Counted from the first letter of the stretch, positions 13,367 to 23,826 are shown. The stretch is 64,000 nt of DNA from Rummeliibacillus suwonensis (GCF_007896435.1 NZ_VCBL01000003.1:34144-98143), one strand, 5' to 3'. Translations and numbers: made by a program. Notes: generated by a model not told the origin, from the letters alone.

Positions 13367-13473
13367 TAAATGATTTTGCAGGGGATTTCGTTGAATATCG
13401 ATCTCAACGAATCGACTCTTGTTATGAAAGCTTTGAAAAAACAACAGAACCTGCGAAGATAGGAGGGCCCAAA

Positions 13474-14295
13474 GTGAAACAGATTACGCAAATAGGCGCA
13501 ACTGTAGAGGAAGCAGTTTTGCTAGCCTTACATGAGCTTAACCTTACTCGTAAACAAGTAGATGTTGAAATTATTCAAGAAGCAAAAAAAGGTTTTTTAG
13601 GTTTTGGATCACGTAAAGCACAAGTTCGCGTGACCGAAAAACAAGTAGAAAAACCAAGTACCGAACAAGAATTTAAAACAGAACCTGAAGAAGCGTTAGG
13701 ATCAGCGTCTATTTTGCAAGAAGAGCAAAGTCAAAGTATAGTTGACACTAAAATTAGTACCATTTCTACATTAGATGAATCTCTAGCAATAGATGAAATA
13801 GAAAATGGGGAAGAACAGGAAGAATTTGAAAAGATTGATTATACGGAAGCGATTAAGCAAGCTAAAACGTATATCACAAATATCGCATTTCAACTTGGTG
13901 TTCAAGATCTTGAAATAGAGGTCGAGCAAAAGGGGAAAAATATAAACTTTCAACTATCTAGTGAAAAGGCAGCTCTTCTGATTGGAAAGCGTGGTCAAAC
14001 TTTAAACGCCCTTCAACAATTAACACAATTAGTTGCGCATCAGTATATTAAACGCTTTGTTTTAGTCAAACTTGATGTTGGAAATTATCGTGAAAAACGC
14101 CAACAGTCATTGGAATTGTTAGCAAATCGTATGGCAGATAAAGCAGTTCATACTGGTCGTAAAGTAGAACTGGAGCCAATGCCAGCGAACGAACGTAAAA
14201 TCATTCATCATATATTAGCAGATCGAGTAGATGTTGAAACTTATTCAAAAGGTGAAGATTTAAAACGTCATTTAGTAATTGAACCAATTCGATAA
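13474..14295 (+). CDS. jag: RNA-binding protein Jag (KhpB/EloR family)
   Basis: Jag/KhpB proteins bind RNA and in several Firmicutes influence cell elongation and sporulation. The 273-residue sequence has an N-terminal Jag-N domain (1-53), an acidic low-complexity linker (about 56-125), a KH-II domain with LLIGKRGQTLNAL and a C-terminal R3H domain with NYREKRQQSLELLANRMA. It is longer than B. subtilis Jag (about 208 residues), mainly through the linker. The start is a GTG preceded by AGGAGGG. spoIIIJ, which normally lies immediately upstream, is absent here. Confidence 0.93.
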   Translation: MKQITQIGATVEEAVLLALHELNLTRKQVDVEIIQEAKKGFLGFGSRKAQVRVTEKQVEKPSTEQEFKTEPEEALGSASILQEEQSQSIVDTKISTISTLDESLAIDEIENGEEQEEFEKIDYTEAIKQAKTYITNIAFQLGVQDLEIEVEQKGKNINFQLSSEKAALLIGKRGQTLNALQQLTQLVAHQYIKRFVLVKLDVGNYREKRQQSLELLANRMADKAVHTGRKVELEPMPANERKIIHHILADRVDVETYSKGEDLKRHLVIEPIR

Positions 14296-14346
14296 AGAGA
14301 AATATACTGCTCATTAATGCAGATAAATCGATCAAGGATTGTGAAA

Positions 14347-14383
14347 GAGTCCTTCTCAAAAGCTGAGAAGGGCTCATTTTTTT
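14347..14383 (+). terminator. terminator after jag
   Basis: GAGTCCTTCTCA (14347-14358) pairs with TGAGAAGGGCTC (14364-14375), followed by a T7 run. This is a strong intrinsic terminator that separates jag from mnmE. Confidence 0.88.
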
Positions 14384-14426
14384 GCTATATGGTATTATAA
14401 TAATTTAGAAAGTTAGATGTTCTCAG

Positions 14427-14444
14427 TTATCCACATGTGGATAA
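14427..14444. promoter_or_regulatory. two head-to-head DnaA boxes upstream of mnmE
   Basis: The palindrome TTATCCACATGTGGATAA is two perfect DnaA boxes in direct inverted contact, ending 24 bases before the mnmE start. A further perfect box lies inside mnmE at 14598-14606. DnaA-box clusters outside oriC are known in B. subtilis, and I recall the jag-thdF (mnmE) interval as one. The pair probably binds DnaA and may affect mnmE transcription or titrate the initiator. Confidence 0.75.
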
Positions 14445-14468
14445 CTTTTGATATAGGAGGTAGTAACT

Positions 14469-15854
14469 ATGGAATTCGATACAATTGCAGCGATATCCAC
14501 ACCCATGGGAGAAGGTGCAATTGCTATTGTCCGATTAAGTGGCGATCAAGCAATTGAAATAGCAGATCGTATTTTTCATTCGCCAAGTGAAAAAAAATTA
14601 TCCACACAACCATCCCATACAATTCACTATGGCCATTTAAAAGAGGTAGAAACAGGTGAAGTAGTAGAAGAAGTGATGGTATCTATGATGAGAGGTCCTA
14701 AAACGTTTACTCGCGAGGATGTAGTAGAAATCAATTGCCATGGTGGCCTTGTGTCAGTGAATCGTGTGCTTCAATTAGTGCTTCGAAACGGTGCAAGAAT
14801 GGCTGAACCTGGAGAATTTACAAAAAGAGCATTTTTGAATGGGCGTATTGATTTATCACAAGCGGAAGCTGTTATGGATTTAATTCGTTCTAAAACGGAT
14901 AAAGCTATGAATATGGCTCTTGGTCAAATGGATGGAAAACTATCTCGTTTGATCTATCAATTACGTCAGGCATTGATAGAAGTGCTAGCGCAAGTGGAAG
15001 TAAATATAGATTATCCAGAATATGATGATGTTGAAGAAATGACGATTCCTTTGATGTTAGAAAAATCTACATGGGTAAAACAAGAAATTGAAAAACTTTT
15101 ACAAACATCTTCTCAAGGAAAAATTTTACGTGAAGGCTTATCTACAGTTATATTAGGTAGACCAAATGTAGGAAAGTCTTCATTATTAAATAGTTTAGTT
15201 CAAGAAAATAAAGCAATCGTGACAGATGTAGCAGGCACGACGCGTGATATTATTGAAGAATACGTCAATGTTCGTGGTGTCCCGCTTCGTTTAGTAGATA
15301 CAGCAGGTATTCGTGAAACAGAAGATATTGTGGAGCGGATCGGGGTAGAAAGATCACGACAAGTCTTGAAAGAGGCAGATTTAATCTTACTTGTTGTAAA
15401 CTATAACGATGAGTTGACGGAAGAAGACGAGCGATTATTTGAAGCCATTCAAAATATGGATTATATCGTTGTTGTCAATAAAACAGATTTACCTCAAAAA
15501 ATTGATTTGCCCCGTGTGAAGGAACTTGCTGGTTCACACAAGCTAGTAACGACTTCCTTATTGGAAGAAGAAGGGGTAAATGAGTTGGAAGAAGCCATCG
15601 CTTCATTATTCTTTGAAGGATCAGTTGAAGCTGGAGATTTAACATATGTTTCAAATGCCCGCCATATTGCGTTGTTACATCAAGCGCTTGATCGAATTAA
15701 CGATGCAATTGACGCTGCACATGCAGGTGTTCCTGTCGATATGATTCAAATTGATGTAACAAGAACTTGGGAAATCCTTGGTGAAATTGTCGGTGATACA
15801 GTACAAGATAGTTTGATCAATCAGTTATTTTCACAATTCTGCTTAGGAAAATAG
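14469..15854 (+). CDS. mnmE: tRNA uridine-5-carboxymethylaminomethyl modification GTPase MnmE
   Basis: With MnmG this GTPase modifies the wobble uridine (U34) of certain tRNAs. The 461-residue protein has an N-terminal tetrahydrofolate-binding domain (1-118), a helical domain, and an inserted G domain with GRPNVGKSS (230-238) and DTAG (277-280). It ends in FCLGK (457-461), the conserved C-terminus carrying the catalytic cysteine. The ATG is preceded by TAGGAGG. mnmG follows after 52 bases, so the two partners are probably one operon. Confidence 0.97.
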   Translation: MEFDTIAAISTPMGEGAIAIVRLSGDQAIEIADRIFHSPSEKKLSTQPSHTIHYGHLKEVETGEVVEEVMVSMMRGPKTFTREDVVEINCHGGLVSVNRVLQLVLRNGARMAEPGEFTKRAFLNGRIDLSQAEAVMDLIRSKTDKAMNMALGQMDGKLSRLIYQLRQALIEVLAQVEVNIDYPEYDDVEEMTIPLMLEKSTWVKQEIEKLLQTSSQGKILREGLSTVILGRPNVGKSSLLNSLVQENKAIVTDVAGTTRDIIEEYVNVRGVPLRLVDTAGIRETEDIVERIGVERSRQVLKEADLILLVVNYNDELTEEDERLFEAIQNMDYIVVVNKTDLPQKIDLPRVKELAGSHKLVTTSLLEEEGVNELEEAIASLFFEGSVEAGDLTYVSNARHIALLHQALDRINDAIDAAHAGVPVDMIQIDVTRTWEILGEIVGDTVQDSLINQLFSQFCLGK

Positions 15855-15906
15855 ATAGTATCTAGAAAGAAAAGATAAATTTAAATAGAGAAAGGAAGTA
15901 ACGAGC

Positions 15907-17793
15907 ATGCCAACAAATTATGAAGCAGGCACGTTCGATGTTGTTGTTATCGGAGCAGGTCATGCAGGGGTAGAAGCTGCATATGCCTCAGCACGAATGG
16001 GTGCCAAAACATTAGTATTAACCATAAATTTAGATATGATTGCTTTTATGCCATGTAATCCATCAGTTGGTGGACCAGCGAAAGGTATTGTCGTACGTGA
16101 AATTGATGCGATGGGCGGTGCGATGGGAAAAATCATCGATAAAACCAATATCCAAATGCGTATGTTAAACACGGGCAAAGGACCAGCAGTACGTGCATTA
16201 CGTGCGCAAGCTGATAAAGTTATGTATCAACGGGCGATGAAAAAATTGCTAGAGGATCAAGAAAATCTTGCTATCCATCAAGCGATGGTTGAAGAATTGA
16301 TCATAGAGGATGGTCAAGTAAAAGGAGTTATCACACAAACAGGCGCCATTTACCGAGCAAGTACAGTCGTTATTACAACTGGCACTTTTTTACGTGGAGA
16401 AATTATTATTGGAGATTTGAAATATTCAAGTGGTCCCAATAACCAACAACCGTCTATTAAACTTGCCGATAACTTGCGGGAACTTGGTTTCGATATGGTT
16501 CGGTTTAAAACAGGTACTCCACCTCGTGTCAATAGCAAAACAATTGATTATAGCAAAACAGAAATTCAACCAGGGGATTCAGAACCTCGAGCTTTCAGTT
16601 ATGAAACGACTGAATTTATCACAGATCAAATTCCGTGCTGGTTGACTTATACAAGTCCAGCAACACACAAAATCATTAATGATAACTTGGATCAATCACC
16701 TATGTATACAGGTGTGATTACGGGTACAGGTCCGCGTTATTGTCCATCCATTGAAACTAAAATTGTGCGTTTTAATGATAAACCTCGACATCAACTATTC
16801 TTAGAACCAGAAGGTCGCAATACACAAGAAGTATATGTTCAAGGTCTATCCACCAGTTTACCAGAGCGTATTCAACGTCAAATGCTTGAGACCATTCCAG
16901 GGCTAGAAAAGGCTGAAATGATGCGTGCCGGTTATGCCATCGAATATGATGCCATTGTTCCAACGCAACTTTGGCCGACACTTGAAACAAAACGGATTAA
17001 AAATCTTTATACGGCTGGGCAAATCAATGGGACTTCTGGCTATGAAGAAGCAGCTGGTCAAGGATTAATGGCAGGTATCAATGCTGCTGCAAAAGCTCTA
17101 GGAAAAGAAGAAATGATTCTTGGACGTGCTGATGCTTATATTGGTGTGTTAATTGACGATTTAGTGACCAAAGGGACAAATGAACCATATCGTTTATTGA
17201 CATCTCGTGCAGAATATCGTTTATTATTACGTCACGATAATGCCGATATGCGTTTAACCGAACATGCTTATCGAGCAGGCTTGATCTCAAAAGAACGCTA
17301 TGATCAATTCCTTGTGAAAAAAGCACAAGTAGAGGAAGAAATTGCTCGTTTGCATAATATAATCCTAAAACCAAACGAAGAAACACAAGCCGCCATTCAA
17401 GCAGTTGGTAGCAGCCCATTAAAAGATGGTGTTCGTGGAATCGATTTATTGAAACGTCCAGAAGTTAACTATAATTTAGTAGCTTCTTTAACACCTTCAC
17501 CTGTAGAATTAAATGCAGAAGTGAGAGAGCAAGTAGAAATTCAAGTAAAATACGAAGGCTATATTGAAAAAGCGCTCCAACAAGTTGAAAGACTAAAGAA
17601 GATGGAAGATAAGAAAATCCCAGAAAACATTGATTATGATGCCATTTCTGGTATTGCAACAGAAGCAAAAGAAAAATTAAAAGAAGTTCGCCCATTATCC
17701 GTGGCACAAGCATCACGTATTTCAGGTGTTAATCCAGCTGACATTTCAATTTTACTAGTGTATATTGAACATGGAAGAATTGCGAAGGTTTAA
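15907..17793 (+). CDS. mnmG: tRNA uridine-5-carboxymethylaminomethyl modification enzyme MnmG (GidA)
   Basis: MnmG is the FAD- and NADH-using partner of MnmE in wobble-uridine modification. The 628-residue sequence begins with a Rossmann FAD-binding motif [10 protein letters not shown] (residues 17-26). It contains the conserved [11 protein letters not shown] and [11 protein letters not shown] blocks and the C-terminal helical domain used to bind MnmE. Length is typical. The ATG has AAAGGAAG upstream. A partial dispersed repeat separates it from rsmG. Confidence 0.97.
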   Translation: MPTNYEAGTFDVVVIGAGHAGVEAAYASARMGAKTLVLTINLDMIAFMPCNPSVGGPAKGIVVREIDAMGGAMGKIIDKTNIQMRMLNTGKGPAVRALRAQADKVMYQRAMKKLLEDQENLAIHQAMVEELIIEDGQVKGVITQTGAIYRASTVVITTGTFLRGEIIIGDLKYSSGPNNQQPSIKLADNLRELGFDMVRFKTGTPPRVNSKTIDYSKTEIQPGDSEPRAFSYETTEFITDQIPCWLTYTSPATHKIINDNLDQSPMYTGVITGTGPRYCPSIETKIVRFNDKPRHQLFLEPEGRNTQEVYVQGLSTSLPERIQRQMLETIPGLEKAEMMRAGYAIEYDAIVPTQLWPTLETKRIKNLYTAGQINGTSGYEEAAGQGLMAGINAAAKALGKEEMILGRADAYIGVLIDDLVTKGTNEPYRLLTSRAEYRLLLRHDNADMRLTEHAYRAGLISKERYDQFLVKKAQVEEEIARLHNIILKPNEETQAAIQAVGSSPLKDGVRGIDLLKRPEVNYNLVASLTPSPVELNAEVREQVEIQVKYEGYIEKALQQVERLKKMEDKKIPENIDYDAISGIATEAKEKLKEVRPLSVAQASRISGVNPADISILLVYIEHGRIAKV

Positions 17794-17797
17794 AAGT

Positions 17798-17866
17798 AAA
17801 ACGAGCGATCACACGGGATAAAGTAAAGCTTCCATCAGTGGGGGTCTTACTGCTCGTTAACGCGGG
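17798..17866 (+). repeat. short, internally deleted copy of dispersed repeat family 1
   Basis: The sequence CGGGATAAAGTAAAGCTTCCATCAGTGGGGG is joined directly to TCTTACTGCTCGTTAACGCGGGAT. These are the two ends of the longer copies near 46.71 and 58.70 kb with the middle missing. AACGAGC and GCTCGTT at its edges are complementary, so it can form a hairpin between mnmG and rsmG. Confidence 0.7.
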
Positions 17867-17907
17867 ATATATAAAAATATCAGTAGCACTTATGGAAGGG
17901 GAATACC

Positions 17908-18624
17908 ATGAACGAAGAACAGTTTGTGCAAGCTTTAAAAGAACGAGGGATTGAGTTATCAGAAAAACAAATTCAACAATTCCATAGCTATTTTGAAACA
18001 CTGGTAGAATGGAATAAAAAGATGAATTTAACAGCAATCACTGATCAGCCGTCGGTTTATTTAAAGCATTTCTATGATTCTATCAGTGCTGCTTTTTATA
18101 CTGATTTTAATAATGTTCAGTCATTATGTGATATTGGTGCAGGTGCAGGGTTCCCTAGTATCCCTATTAAAATTTGTTTTCCACATTTGCAAATCACGAT
18201 TGTTGACTCTTTAAATAAGCGTATTCAATTTTTAAATCATTTAAGTAAAGTTTTGCATTTAGAAAATGTCAATTATATTCATTCACGTGCGGAAGATTTT
18301 GGGCGAATAGAAGCAAATCGTGAAAAGTTTGATATTGTAACGGCACGTGCGGTTGCAAGATTATCTGTTTTATCTGAATTATGTATCCCACTTGTCAGAA
18401 TAGGTGGAAGTTTCATAGCGATGAAAGCAGCAAGTGGTGAGGAAGAACTAAGAGATGCTAAAAAAGCAATAGCAACGCTCGGTACAAAACTAGTAGAAAA
18501 GTTTGAATTTCCACTTCCAATCGAAAACAGTGAACGTACTATTTATATTTTTGAAAAAATAAAAAATACGCCAAAAAAATATCCACGTAAGCCCGGAGTA
18601 CCAAATAAATCACCAATTCATTAA
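17908..18624 (+). CDS. rsmG: 16S rRNA (guanine-N7)-methyltransferase RsmG
   Basis: RsmG (GidB) methylates G527 (E. coli numbering) in the 530 loop of 16S rRNA; loss causes low-level streptomycin resistance. The 238-residue protein has the SAM-binding motif [15 protein letters not shown] (about residues 74-88) and the family's N-terminal helical cap. It keeps the conserved position between mnmG and the partition genes. The ATG is preceded by AAGGGGA. Confidence 0.96.
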   Translation: MNEEQFVQALKERGIELSEKQIQQFHSYFETLVEWNKKMNLTAITDQPSVYLKHFYDSISAAFYTDFNNVQSLCDIGAGAGFPSIPIKICFPHLQITIVDSLNKRIQFLNHLSKVLHLENVNYIHSRAEDFGRIEANREKFDIVTARAVARLSVLSELCIPLVRIGGSFIAMKAASGEEELRDAKKAIATLGTKLVEKFEFPLPIENSERTIYIFEKIKNTPKKYPRKPGVPNKSPIH

Positions 18625-18628
18625 TACA

Positions 18629-18644
18629 TGTTTCACATGAAACA
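18629..18644. promoter_or_regulatory. parS-like partition site between rsmG and noc
   Basis: TGTTTCACATGAAACA, identical to the copies in recF (8033) and spo0J (21408). B. subtilis also has a parS site beside rsmG (gidB). It begins two bases after the rsmG stop codon. Confidence 0.88.
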
Positions 18645-18825
18645 AAAAAGGAATCTACCGTTTTTTATCGAAAGAAACTATAATGATAAATGAACATAAT
18701 TACTTTTTGTATAATGTTAGTAAATATATAGATATAGATCGTTCATCTCCGACAGGCAACTAGTAAAATCAACTAGCACAAAATTGGAGTATAGACAGAA
18801 ATATCATTAAAGGTGGTGCCAAGGG

Positions 18826-19686
18826 ATGAAAAATACTTTTTCACGTTTGTTTGGAAGTGGTGAGAAAGTAGAAAACACCTCAACAAGTGAAGTAGAGAAT
18901 ACGGAGTCGGTTGTGAAGCTTGCTATAGAGCAAATTAGTCCAAACCGTTACCAACCACGAACAATTTTTGATGATTCGAAGATTGAAGAATTAGCACGAA
19001 CGATTCATACGCATGGTGTCATTCAACCAATTGTCGTCCGTCAATTAGAAGAAGATCATTATGAAATTATTGCGGGTGAACGTCGATATCGTGCGATGAA
19101 ATCATTGAATTGGACAGAAGTGCCTGCAATTATCCGAAAAATGAATGATAAGGAAACAGCTTCTGTTGCACTAATCGAAAATTTACAACGGGAAGAACTT
19201 ACTTCTATTGAAGAAGCACAAGCTTATCAGAAACTTTTAGAATTACATGATTTAACACAAGAGGCTCTTGCGCAACGTTTAGGAAAAGGTCAATCTACCA
19301 TTGCCAATAAACTACGTCTTTTAAAATTACCCAAAGCAATTCAGCAAGCTATATTGAAAAGGGAAATTTCAGAGCGCCATGCACGTGCGTTAGTACCGAT
19401 AAAAGATGAAGAGCTACAATTGAAATTATTACATGAAATCGTTGCACAGGATTATAACGTCAGACAGTTGGAACAGCGAATTAATGAAATATTAAATCCT
19501 GAAGAAAAAACGAAAAAGGCAAAACCTCATCGTAAAGCGATCAGTAGGGATATTCGAATAGCCCTTAATACGATTCGCCAATCGCTCACAATGGTCAATA
19601 AAACAGGGATTCATGTAGAAACAGAAGAAGAAGAGCATGAAGAATTCTACCAAATTACTGTGAAGATCCCCAAAAAGAAAGCATAA
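18826..19686 (+). CDS. noc: nucleoid occlusion protein Noc (ParB-like)
   Basis: Noc is a ParB-family CTP-binding protein that binds its own chromosomal sites and keeps the division septum off the nucleoid. The 286-residue protein has the ParB N-terminal fold with GERRYRAMK (about 85-93), a helix-turn-helix [21 protein letters not shown], and a C-terminal dimer domain. I call it Noc rather than Spo0J because it sits between rsmG and soj, and the true Spo0J lies after soj. The N-terminal 20 residues with LFGSGEKVE resemble the membrane-targeting helix of Noc. AAGGTGG precedes the ATG. Confidence 0.93.
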   Translation: MKNTFSRLFGSGEKVENTSTSEVENTESVVKLAIEQISPNRYQPRTIFDDSKIEELARTIHTHGVIQPIVVRQLEEDHYEIIAGERRYRAMKSLNWTEVPAIIRKMNDKETASVALIENLQREELTSIEEAQAYQKLLELHDLTQEALAQRLGKGQSTIANKLRLLKLPKAIQQAILKREISERHARALVPIKDEELQLKLLHEIVAQDYNVRQLEQRINEILNPEEKTKKAKPHRKAISRDIRIALNTIRQSLTMVNKTGIHVETEEEEHEEFYQITVKIPKKKA

Positions 19687-19697
19687 AATTATTTTTT

Positions 19698-19745
19698 AAA
19701 ACTCTTACTCTAATAGAAATTTAGAATAAGAGTTTTTCTTTTATT
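19698..19745 (+). terminator. terminator after noc
   Basis: AAAACTCTTACTCTAA (19698-19713) pairs with TTAGAATAAGAGTTTT (19721-19736) with one mismatch and is followed by T-rich sequence. The rest of the gap to soj (19746-19997) holds a short repeat-end-like sequence near 19860-19905 and no gene. Confidence 0.8.
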
Positions 19746-19997
19746 CAGCATTAACAGATATTCATTTCTCACTGTAGAACCCTAGTAAAAAGCATGTAGA
19801 ACGGTGGAGTATCAACTATTTGCACAGGACTGATTGTTTTAGCTCATACAAAGTAAGAGGCTGAAAAAATCTCTATTGTGTGAAGTTTCGCTTTATTTCA
19901 TCTAGCTTAATGGAGCCGAGAAATCATTTTTTTGATAGAATGTATAAAAAGGCATGTTATATGTTTTGATGAAAATGTTTCTGAAAGCAGGTGCACC

Positions 19998-20759
19998 ATG
20001 GAAAAAACAATAGCAATTGCAAACCAAAAAGGCGGCGTTGGGAAGACGACAACATCTGTTAATTTAAGCGCATGCCTTGCTGCATTAGGGAAAAAAGTAT
20101 TATTGATTGATACGGATCCACAAGGAAATTCCACAAGTGGTGTTGGCATCAATAAGGGAGAAGTTGAAAAATGTATATACGATGTACTGATTGATGATGA
20201 ACCCATTCAAAATGCTATCTGTAAAACAAAAGTTGAAAATTTATATACTGTACCAGCAACAATTGCACTGGCTGGGGCAGAAATCGAATTAGTATCAACA
20301 CTTTCTAGAGAAGTCCGCTTAAAACATGCTATTGACGATATAAAAAAAGAATACGATTTTATTATTATTGATTGTCCTCCATCATTAGGCTTGCTAACGA
20401 TTAATGCCTTAACGGCTGCGGATGCTGTTTTAATTCCTGTACAATGCGAATATTACGCATTAGAAGGTTTAAGCCAATTGTTATCAACCATTCGTCTTGT
20501 ACAAAAACATTTAAATAATCAGTTAAGGATCGATGGTGTATTGTTGACGATGTTAGATGCACGTACAAATCTAGGATTACAAGTAATAGATGAAGTGAAA
20601 AAGTATTTTCAAGATAAAGTGTATAAAACTATTATTCCAAGAAATGTCCGTTTAAGTGAAGCACCAAGTCATGGAGAGCCGATCATTCTTTATGATAGTA
20701 AATCCCGTGGTGCTGAAGTCTATTTAGAATTAGCGAGAGAGGTGATTAAAAATGACTAA
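19998..20759 (+). CDS. soj: chromosome-partition ATPase Soj (ParA)
   Basis: Soj is a ParA-family ATPase that with Spo0J drives origin segregation and regulates DnaA. The ATG at 19998 gives 253 residues, the B. subtilis length, with the deviant Walker A motif [12 protein letters not shown] near the N-terminus and the switch region [11 protein letters not shown]. An upstream in-frame extension to 19932 has no similarity or ribosome site, whereas GCAGGTG precedes 19998. The 3' end overlaps spo0J by eight bases. Confidence 0.96.
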   Translation: MEKTIAIANQKGGVGKTTTSVNLSACLAALGKKVLLIDTDPQGNSTSGVGINKGEVEKCIYDVLIDDEPIQNAICKTKVENLYTVPATIALAGAEIELVSTLSREVRLKHAIDDIKKEYDFIIIDCPPSLGLLTINALTAADAVLIPVQCEYYALEGLSQLLSTIRLVQKHLNNQLRIDGVLLTMLDARTNLGLQVIDEVKKYFQDKVYKTIIPRNVRLSEAPSHGEPIILYDSKSRGAEVYLELAREVIKND

Positions 20760-21591
20760 GGCATTGGGAAAGGGATTAGGTGCACTTTTTCAAGATCAAG
20801 GATTATTAGAAAGTGATCAAGTAGTCCAAACAGCTATTCGTGATATTCGAGCAAATCCGTTCCAACCACGTAAAGTTTTTGACGAAGAGGCTTTACAGGA
20901 GTTGGCTCAATCTATCAAAGAGCACGGGATCTTACAACCTATTATATTACGCAAAAAAGGTTCCAAATATGAAATCGTTGTAGGAGAGAGACGTTTTCGC
21001 GCGGCAAAATTAGCTCATTTAACAGAAGTCCCGTCAGTCATCCGTGATTTTGATGATACCAAAATGATGGAATTAGCTATTTTGGAAAATTTACAACGTG
21101 AGGATTTAACGCCAATAGAAGAAGCGGAAGCTTATCATAGTTTAATGGAGCATTTAGATCTAACACAAGAGGAATTGTCTAAGCGCCTTGGTAAAAGTCG
21201 TCCTCATATTGCAAATCATGTCCGTCTTTTAACATTACCAAAAGAGGTTCAAAAACTTGTAAATGACGGAAAATTGACTATGGGGCATGGTAGAACATTA
21301 TTAGGCTTAAAAAATAAAAAACAAATCCCACTAGTTGCAGAAAAAGTGATGAAACAGCAGCTGAATGTCCGTCAATTAGAGGATTTAGTCCATTCCTTGA
21401 ATGACAATGTTTCACATGAAACAAAGAAAAAAGTGAAAAAGAATATTTTTATTGAGGAAAAAGAATCTCAATTAAGAGATTATTTTGGTACCAATGTTTT
21501 GATAAAAAAATCAAAAAATAAGGGGAAAATAGAAATAGAATTTTTCTCTGAAGATGATTTAGAACGCATATTAAAATTACTAGAGGATTGA
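20752..21591 (+). CDS. spo0J: chromosome-partition protein Spo0J (ParB)
   Basis: This is the ParB CTPase that loads at parS, spreads on DNA and recruits condensin at the origin. The 279-residue protein has GERRFRAAK (the CTP/arginine motif), a helix-turn-helix [21 protein letters not shown] and a C-terminal dimerisation region. It overlaps soj by eight bases, showing an operon. A parS-like site (21408-21423) lies within the gene and encodes NVSHETK, as in B. subtilis, where a parS also lies inside spo0J. Confidence 0.96.
   Translation: MTKALGKGLGALFQDQGLLESDQVVQTAIRDIRANPFQPRKVFDEEALQELAQSIKEHGILQPIILRKKGSKYEIVVGERRFRAAKLAHLTEVPSVIRDFDDTKMMELAILENLQREDLTPIEEAEAYHSLMEHLDLTQEELSKRLGKSRPHIANHVRLLTLPKEVQKLVNDGKLTMGHGRTLLGLKNKKQIPLVAEKVMKQQLNVRQLEDLVHSLNDNVSHETKKKVKKNIFIEEKESQLRDYFGTNVLIKKSKNKGKIEIEFFSEDDLERILKLLED
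21408..21423. promoter_or_regulatory. parS-like partition site inside spo0J
   Basis: TGTTTCACATGAAACA, the third identical copy in the window. All three lie within 14 kb around oriC, matching the origin-proximal distribution of parS. Confidence 0.88.
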
Positions 21592-21601
21592 GAGGATTTT
21601 T

Positions 21602-22306
21602 TTGGTTTTATTAGGAACAATTATTAATGCGCTGCTTATTGCAGTAGGATCTATTATCGGTAGATTTTTACAAGGAATCCCCGACAAGATGAAAGAGACA
21701 GTTATGCAGATTATTGGGCTTGCTGTCGCAGTACTCGGTATCAAAATGGGAATTACGAGCGATAATTTTATTGTCATTATTGTGAGTCTCGTCATTGGAA
21801 CCATTATTGGTGAATGGATTGACTTAGACTTACAGTTGAATCGATTTGGCAAATGGATTGAACACAAAATAGGAAACAAGGGCGAAAACGGAGATATCGC
21901 CCAAGGATTTATCACAAGCACATTGATCTTTGTTATTGGTTCAATGGCGATTATTGGTGCACTTGATAGTGGTCTTCGAAATGATCATTCTGTGTTAATA
22001 ACAAAGGGGATCATCGATGGATTTACTGCGATATTTTTAGCTTCAACTTTAGGAATCGGTGTCCTACTAGGTGCAGTTTCAGTATTCGTATATCAAGGAG
22101 CCATTGCTTTGTTTGCAGACCAAATAAGCATTCTAATTCCTGATGCTTTACTGGATACCTTTATTCAGCAAATGACAGCAACTGGTGGTGTGATGATTTT
22201 AGCGATCGGATTAAATATGATGGGGATCACCAAAATACGTGTAGCCAATGTCTTGCCAGCTATTTTAGTTGTTGCGATTGTAGTTACGATGATGCATGTT
22301 TTTTAG
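21602..22306 (+). CDS. DUF554 family membrane protein
   Basis: This is a 234-residue integral membrane protein of the DUF554 family (YdfK/YqgA-like), rich in glycine and with about six to seven hydrophobic segments. The family has no firmly assigned function. The start is a TTG with GAGAGGA upstream, 11 bases after spo0J, so it is probably the last gene of the soj-spo0J transcript. Its last 42 bases overlap the end of yyaC on the opposite strand. Confidence 0.85.
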   Translation: MVLLGTIINALLIAVGSIIGRFLQGIPDKMKETVMQIIGLAVAVLGIKMGITSDNFIVIIVSLVIGTIIGEWIDLDLQLNRFGKWIEHKIGNKGENGDIAQGFITSTLIFVIGSMAIIGALDSGLRNDHSVLITKGIIDGFTAIFLASTLGIGVLLGAVSVFVYQGAIALFADQISILIPDALLDTFIQQMTATGGVMILAIGLNMMGITKIRVANVLPAILVVAIVVTMMHVF

Positions 22307-22861
22307 GGAATGGCGGTGAAAAGCTAAATAGACAGCACGTGCAATTCGATTGCTCATTTCATATGTTACATTTAATCTTGTCGTCTGTAATACGGTATGT
22401 TCCATAAAGCCACCAAAATTGACGATTCCTTTTATAGAAACGTCTCCGATTGGTGGCAATTCTTTTTTTACAGCCTTTCCTGGTAAAAGTGGCCCAGGCT
22501 GGAAAAGAATTTCACCTATCCGTTGCTGTTCGCCTAAACAAGCATCAATGGCTACAACAAATGGTTTGGTAGAGTGTTCTTGCAAAGAGTCTACTGTTTC
22601 TTTTAAATTTAATGCATGTAATGGTTGCTCTAAGGATCCGATGATTTTATAGGGAAATGAAACATAGTTTGACAATAAACTGCCGGTTAATGGTCCTAAA
22701 GCATCTCCTGTAGATCGATCAGAACCAATACAACAAAACACAAGATTTTCATGATGAAATGGTATATGCTCTAATAAGAATGAGCTTAAACGCCAGATGG
22801 CACCTGAGTCCTTATAATGTAATGCATATGAGAAAGCGGAATTAGAAATTGGAAGTGTCAA
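22265..22861 (-). CDS. yyaC: sporulation protein YyaC (GPR-protease-like fold)
   Basis: YyaC proteins (DUF1256) resemble the fold of germination protease GPR and are made during sporulation; the substrate is unknown. The glycine-rich block CCIGSDRSTGDALGPLTG and IDACLG are characteristic. I chose the TTG at 22861 because GAAGGTG lies eight bases upstream and the resulting 198 residues match the family length; the 33-residue upstream extension looks non-coding. It is the only minus-strand gene in this stretch and converges with DUF554, sharing 42 bases. Its presence indicates an endospore former. Confidence 0.9.
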   Translation of the reverse strand: MTLPISNSAFSYALHYKDSGAIWRLSSFLLEHIPFHHENLVFCCIGSDRSTGDALGPLTGSLLSNYVSFPYKIIGSLEQPLHALNLKETVDSLQEHSTKPFVVAIDACLGEQQRIGEILFQPGPLLPGKAVKKELPPIGDVSIKGIVNFGGFMEHTVLQTTRLNVTYEMSNRIARAVYLAFHRHSLKNMHHRNYNRNN

Positions 22862-22933
22862 GTGATCTTCACCTTCTTCTTTTTCTGCAGTATACGTCCG
22901 ATAAAAATTTTTTATGCAAGAGGAGTAGCAAAA

Positions 22934-23824
22934 GTGAAATTTGAGAGTATGTATAATCACTTTATGAAAGAATTGACAGATGAGAAAAATTGGAATGCCA
23001 TAGGAATTGCAACAGTGAAGATTATTACGATTATCTTATTATCGATCATAATTGTTCGCGTTGCGAAGATAGCTATTCGAAAGTTCTTCGATATCCGGAT
23101 GAAAAGCCCAATTGCTTTAAATACTACTGCTGAACGACGCTATCGAACAATTTTAAGATTGTTGCAAAGCGTGATTAGCTACGTCGTGTACTTTTCGGCC
23201 ATTATTGCCATTTTATCCGTCATGAACATTAAAGTTGCAGGATTATTAGCTGGTGCTGGAATTGTTGGTTTGGCTGTTGGGTTTGGTGCACAAAGTTTAG
23301 TAAAGGATATCATTACTGGCTTTTTCATTATTTTTGAGGATCAATTTGGTGTAGGTGATTACATTAAAATTACGTCAACTGAGGGAACAGTGATGGAAAT
23401 CGGTTTGCGTACAACTAAGATTAAAGGAATGTCTGGAGAGATCAATATTATTCCAAACGGTTCTATTACAGAGGTTGTCAATTATTCCATCAATAACTCG
23501 ATTGCGATCATAGATGTCAGTGTGGCCTATAATTCGGATATCACAAAAGCTGAAAAACTAATCGAGCAATACTTAAAAACGCTACCAGCTAAGCATGAAG
23601 AAATTGTTTCAGAACCAACATTACTGGGTGTACAAAATGTCGTGGGAGCGGAAGTGACATTAAGAATTTCTGTTGAAACATTGCCAATGCAGCATTTTGC
23701 TATTTCACGAATGATTCGCCGGGATGTCAAAGATATTTTTGATCGCAATGGCATTGAAATCCCTTATCCAAAAATGATGGTTTATGAACGCAATAATGAT
23801 CAAAAAATTGAAGAAGGAGAGTAA
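22934..23824 (+). CDS. small-conductance mechanosensitive channel (MscS family)
   Basis: MscS channels open under membrane tension and release solutes after osmotic downshock. The 296-residue protein has two to three N-terminal membrane helices, the glycine/alanine-rich pore helix (AGLLAGAGIVGLAVGFGAQSL) and the cytoplasmic beta domain (FGVGDYIKI, GTVMEIGLRTTKI). The GTG at 22934 is preceded by AGAGGAG; an upstream extension to 22862 would run over the yyaC start on the other strand. It is followed after two bases by a DUF951 gene. Confidence 0.92.
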   Translation: MKFESMYNHFMKELTDEKNWNAIGIATVKIITIILLSIIIVRVAKIAIRKFFDIRMKSPIALNTTAERRYRTILRLLQSVISYVVYFSAIIAILSVMNIKVAGLLAGAGIVGLAVGFGAQSLVKDIITGFFIIFEDQFGVGDYIKITSTEGTVMEIGLRTTKIKGMSGEINIIPNGSITEVVNYSINNSIAIIDVSVAYNSDITKAEKLIEQYLKTLPAKHEEIVSEPTLLGVQNVVGAEVTLRISVETLPMQHFAISRMIRRDVKDIFDRNGIEIPYPKMMVYERNNDQKIEEGE

Positions 23825-23826
23825 AG

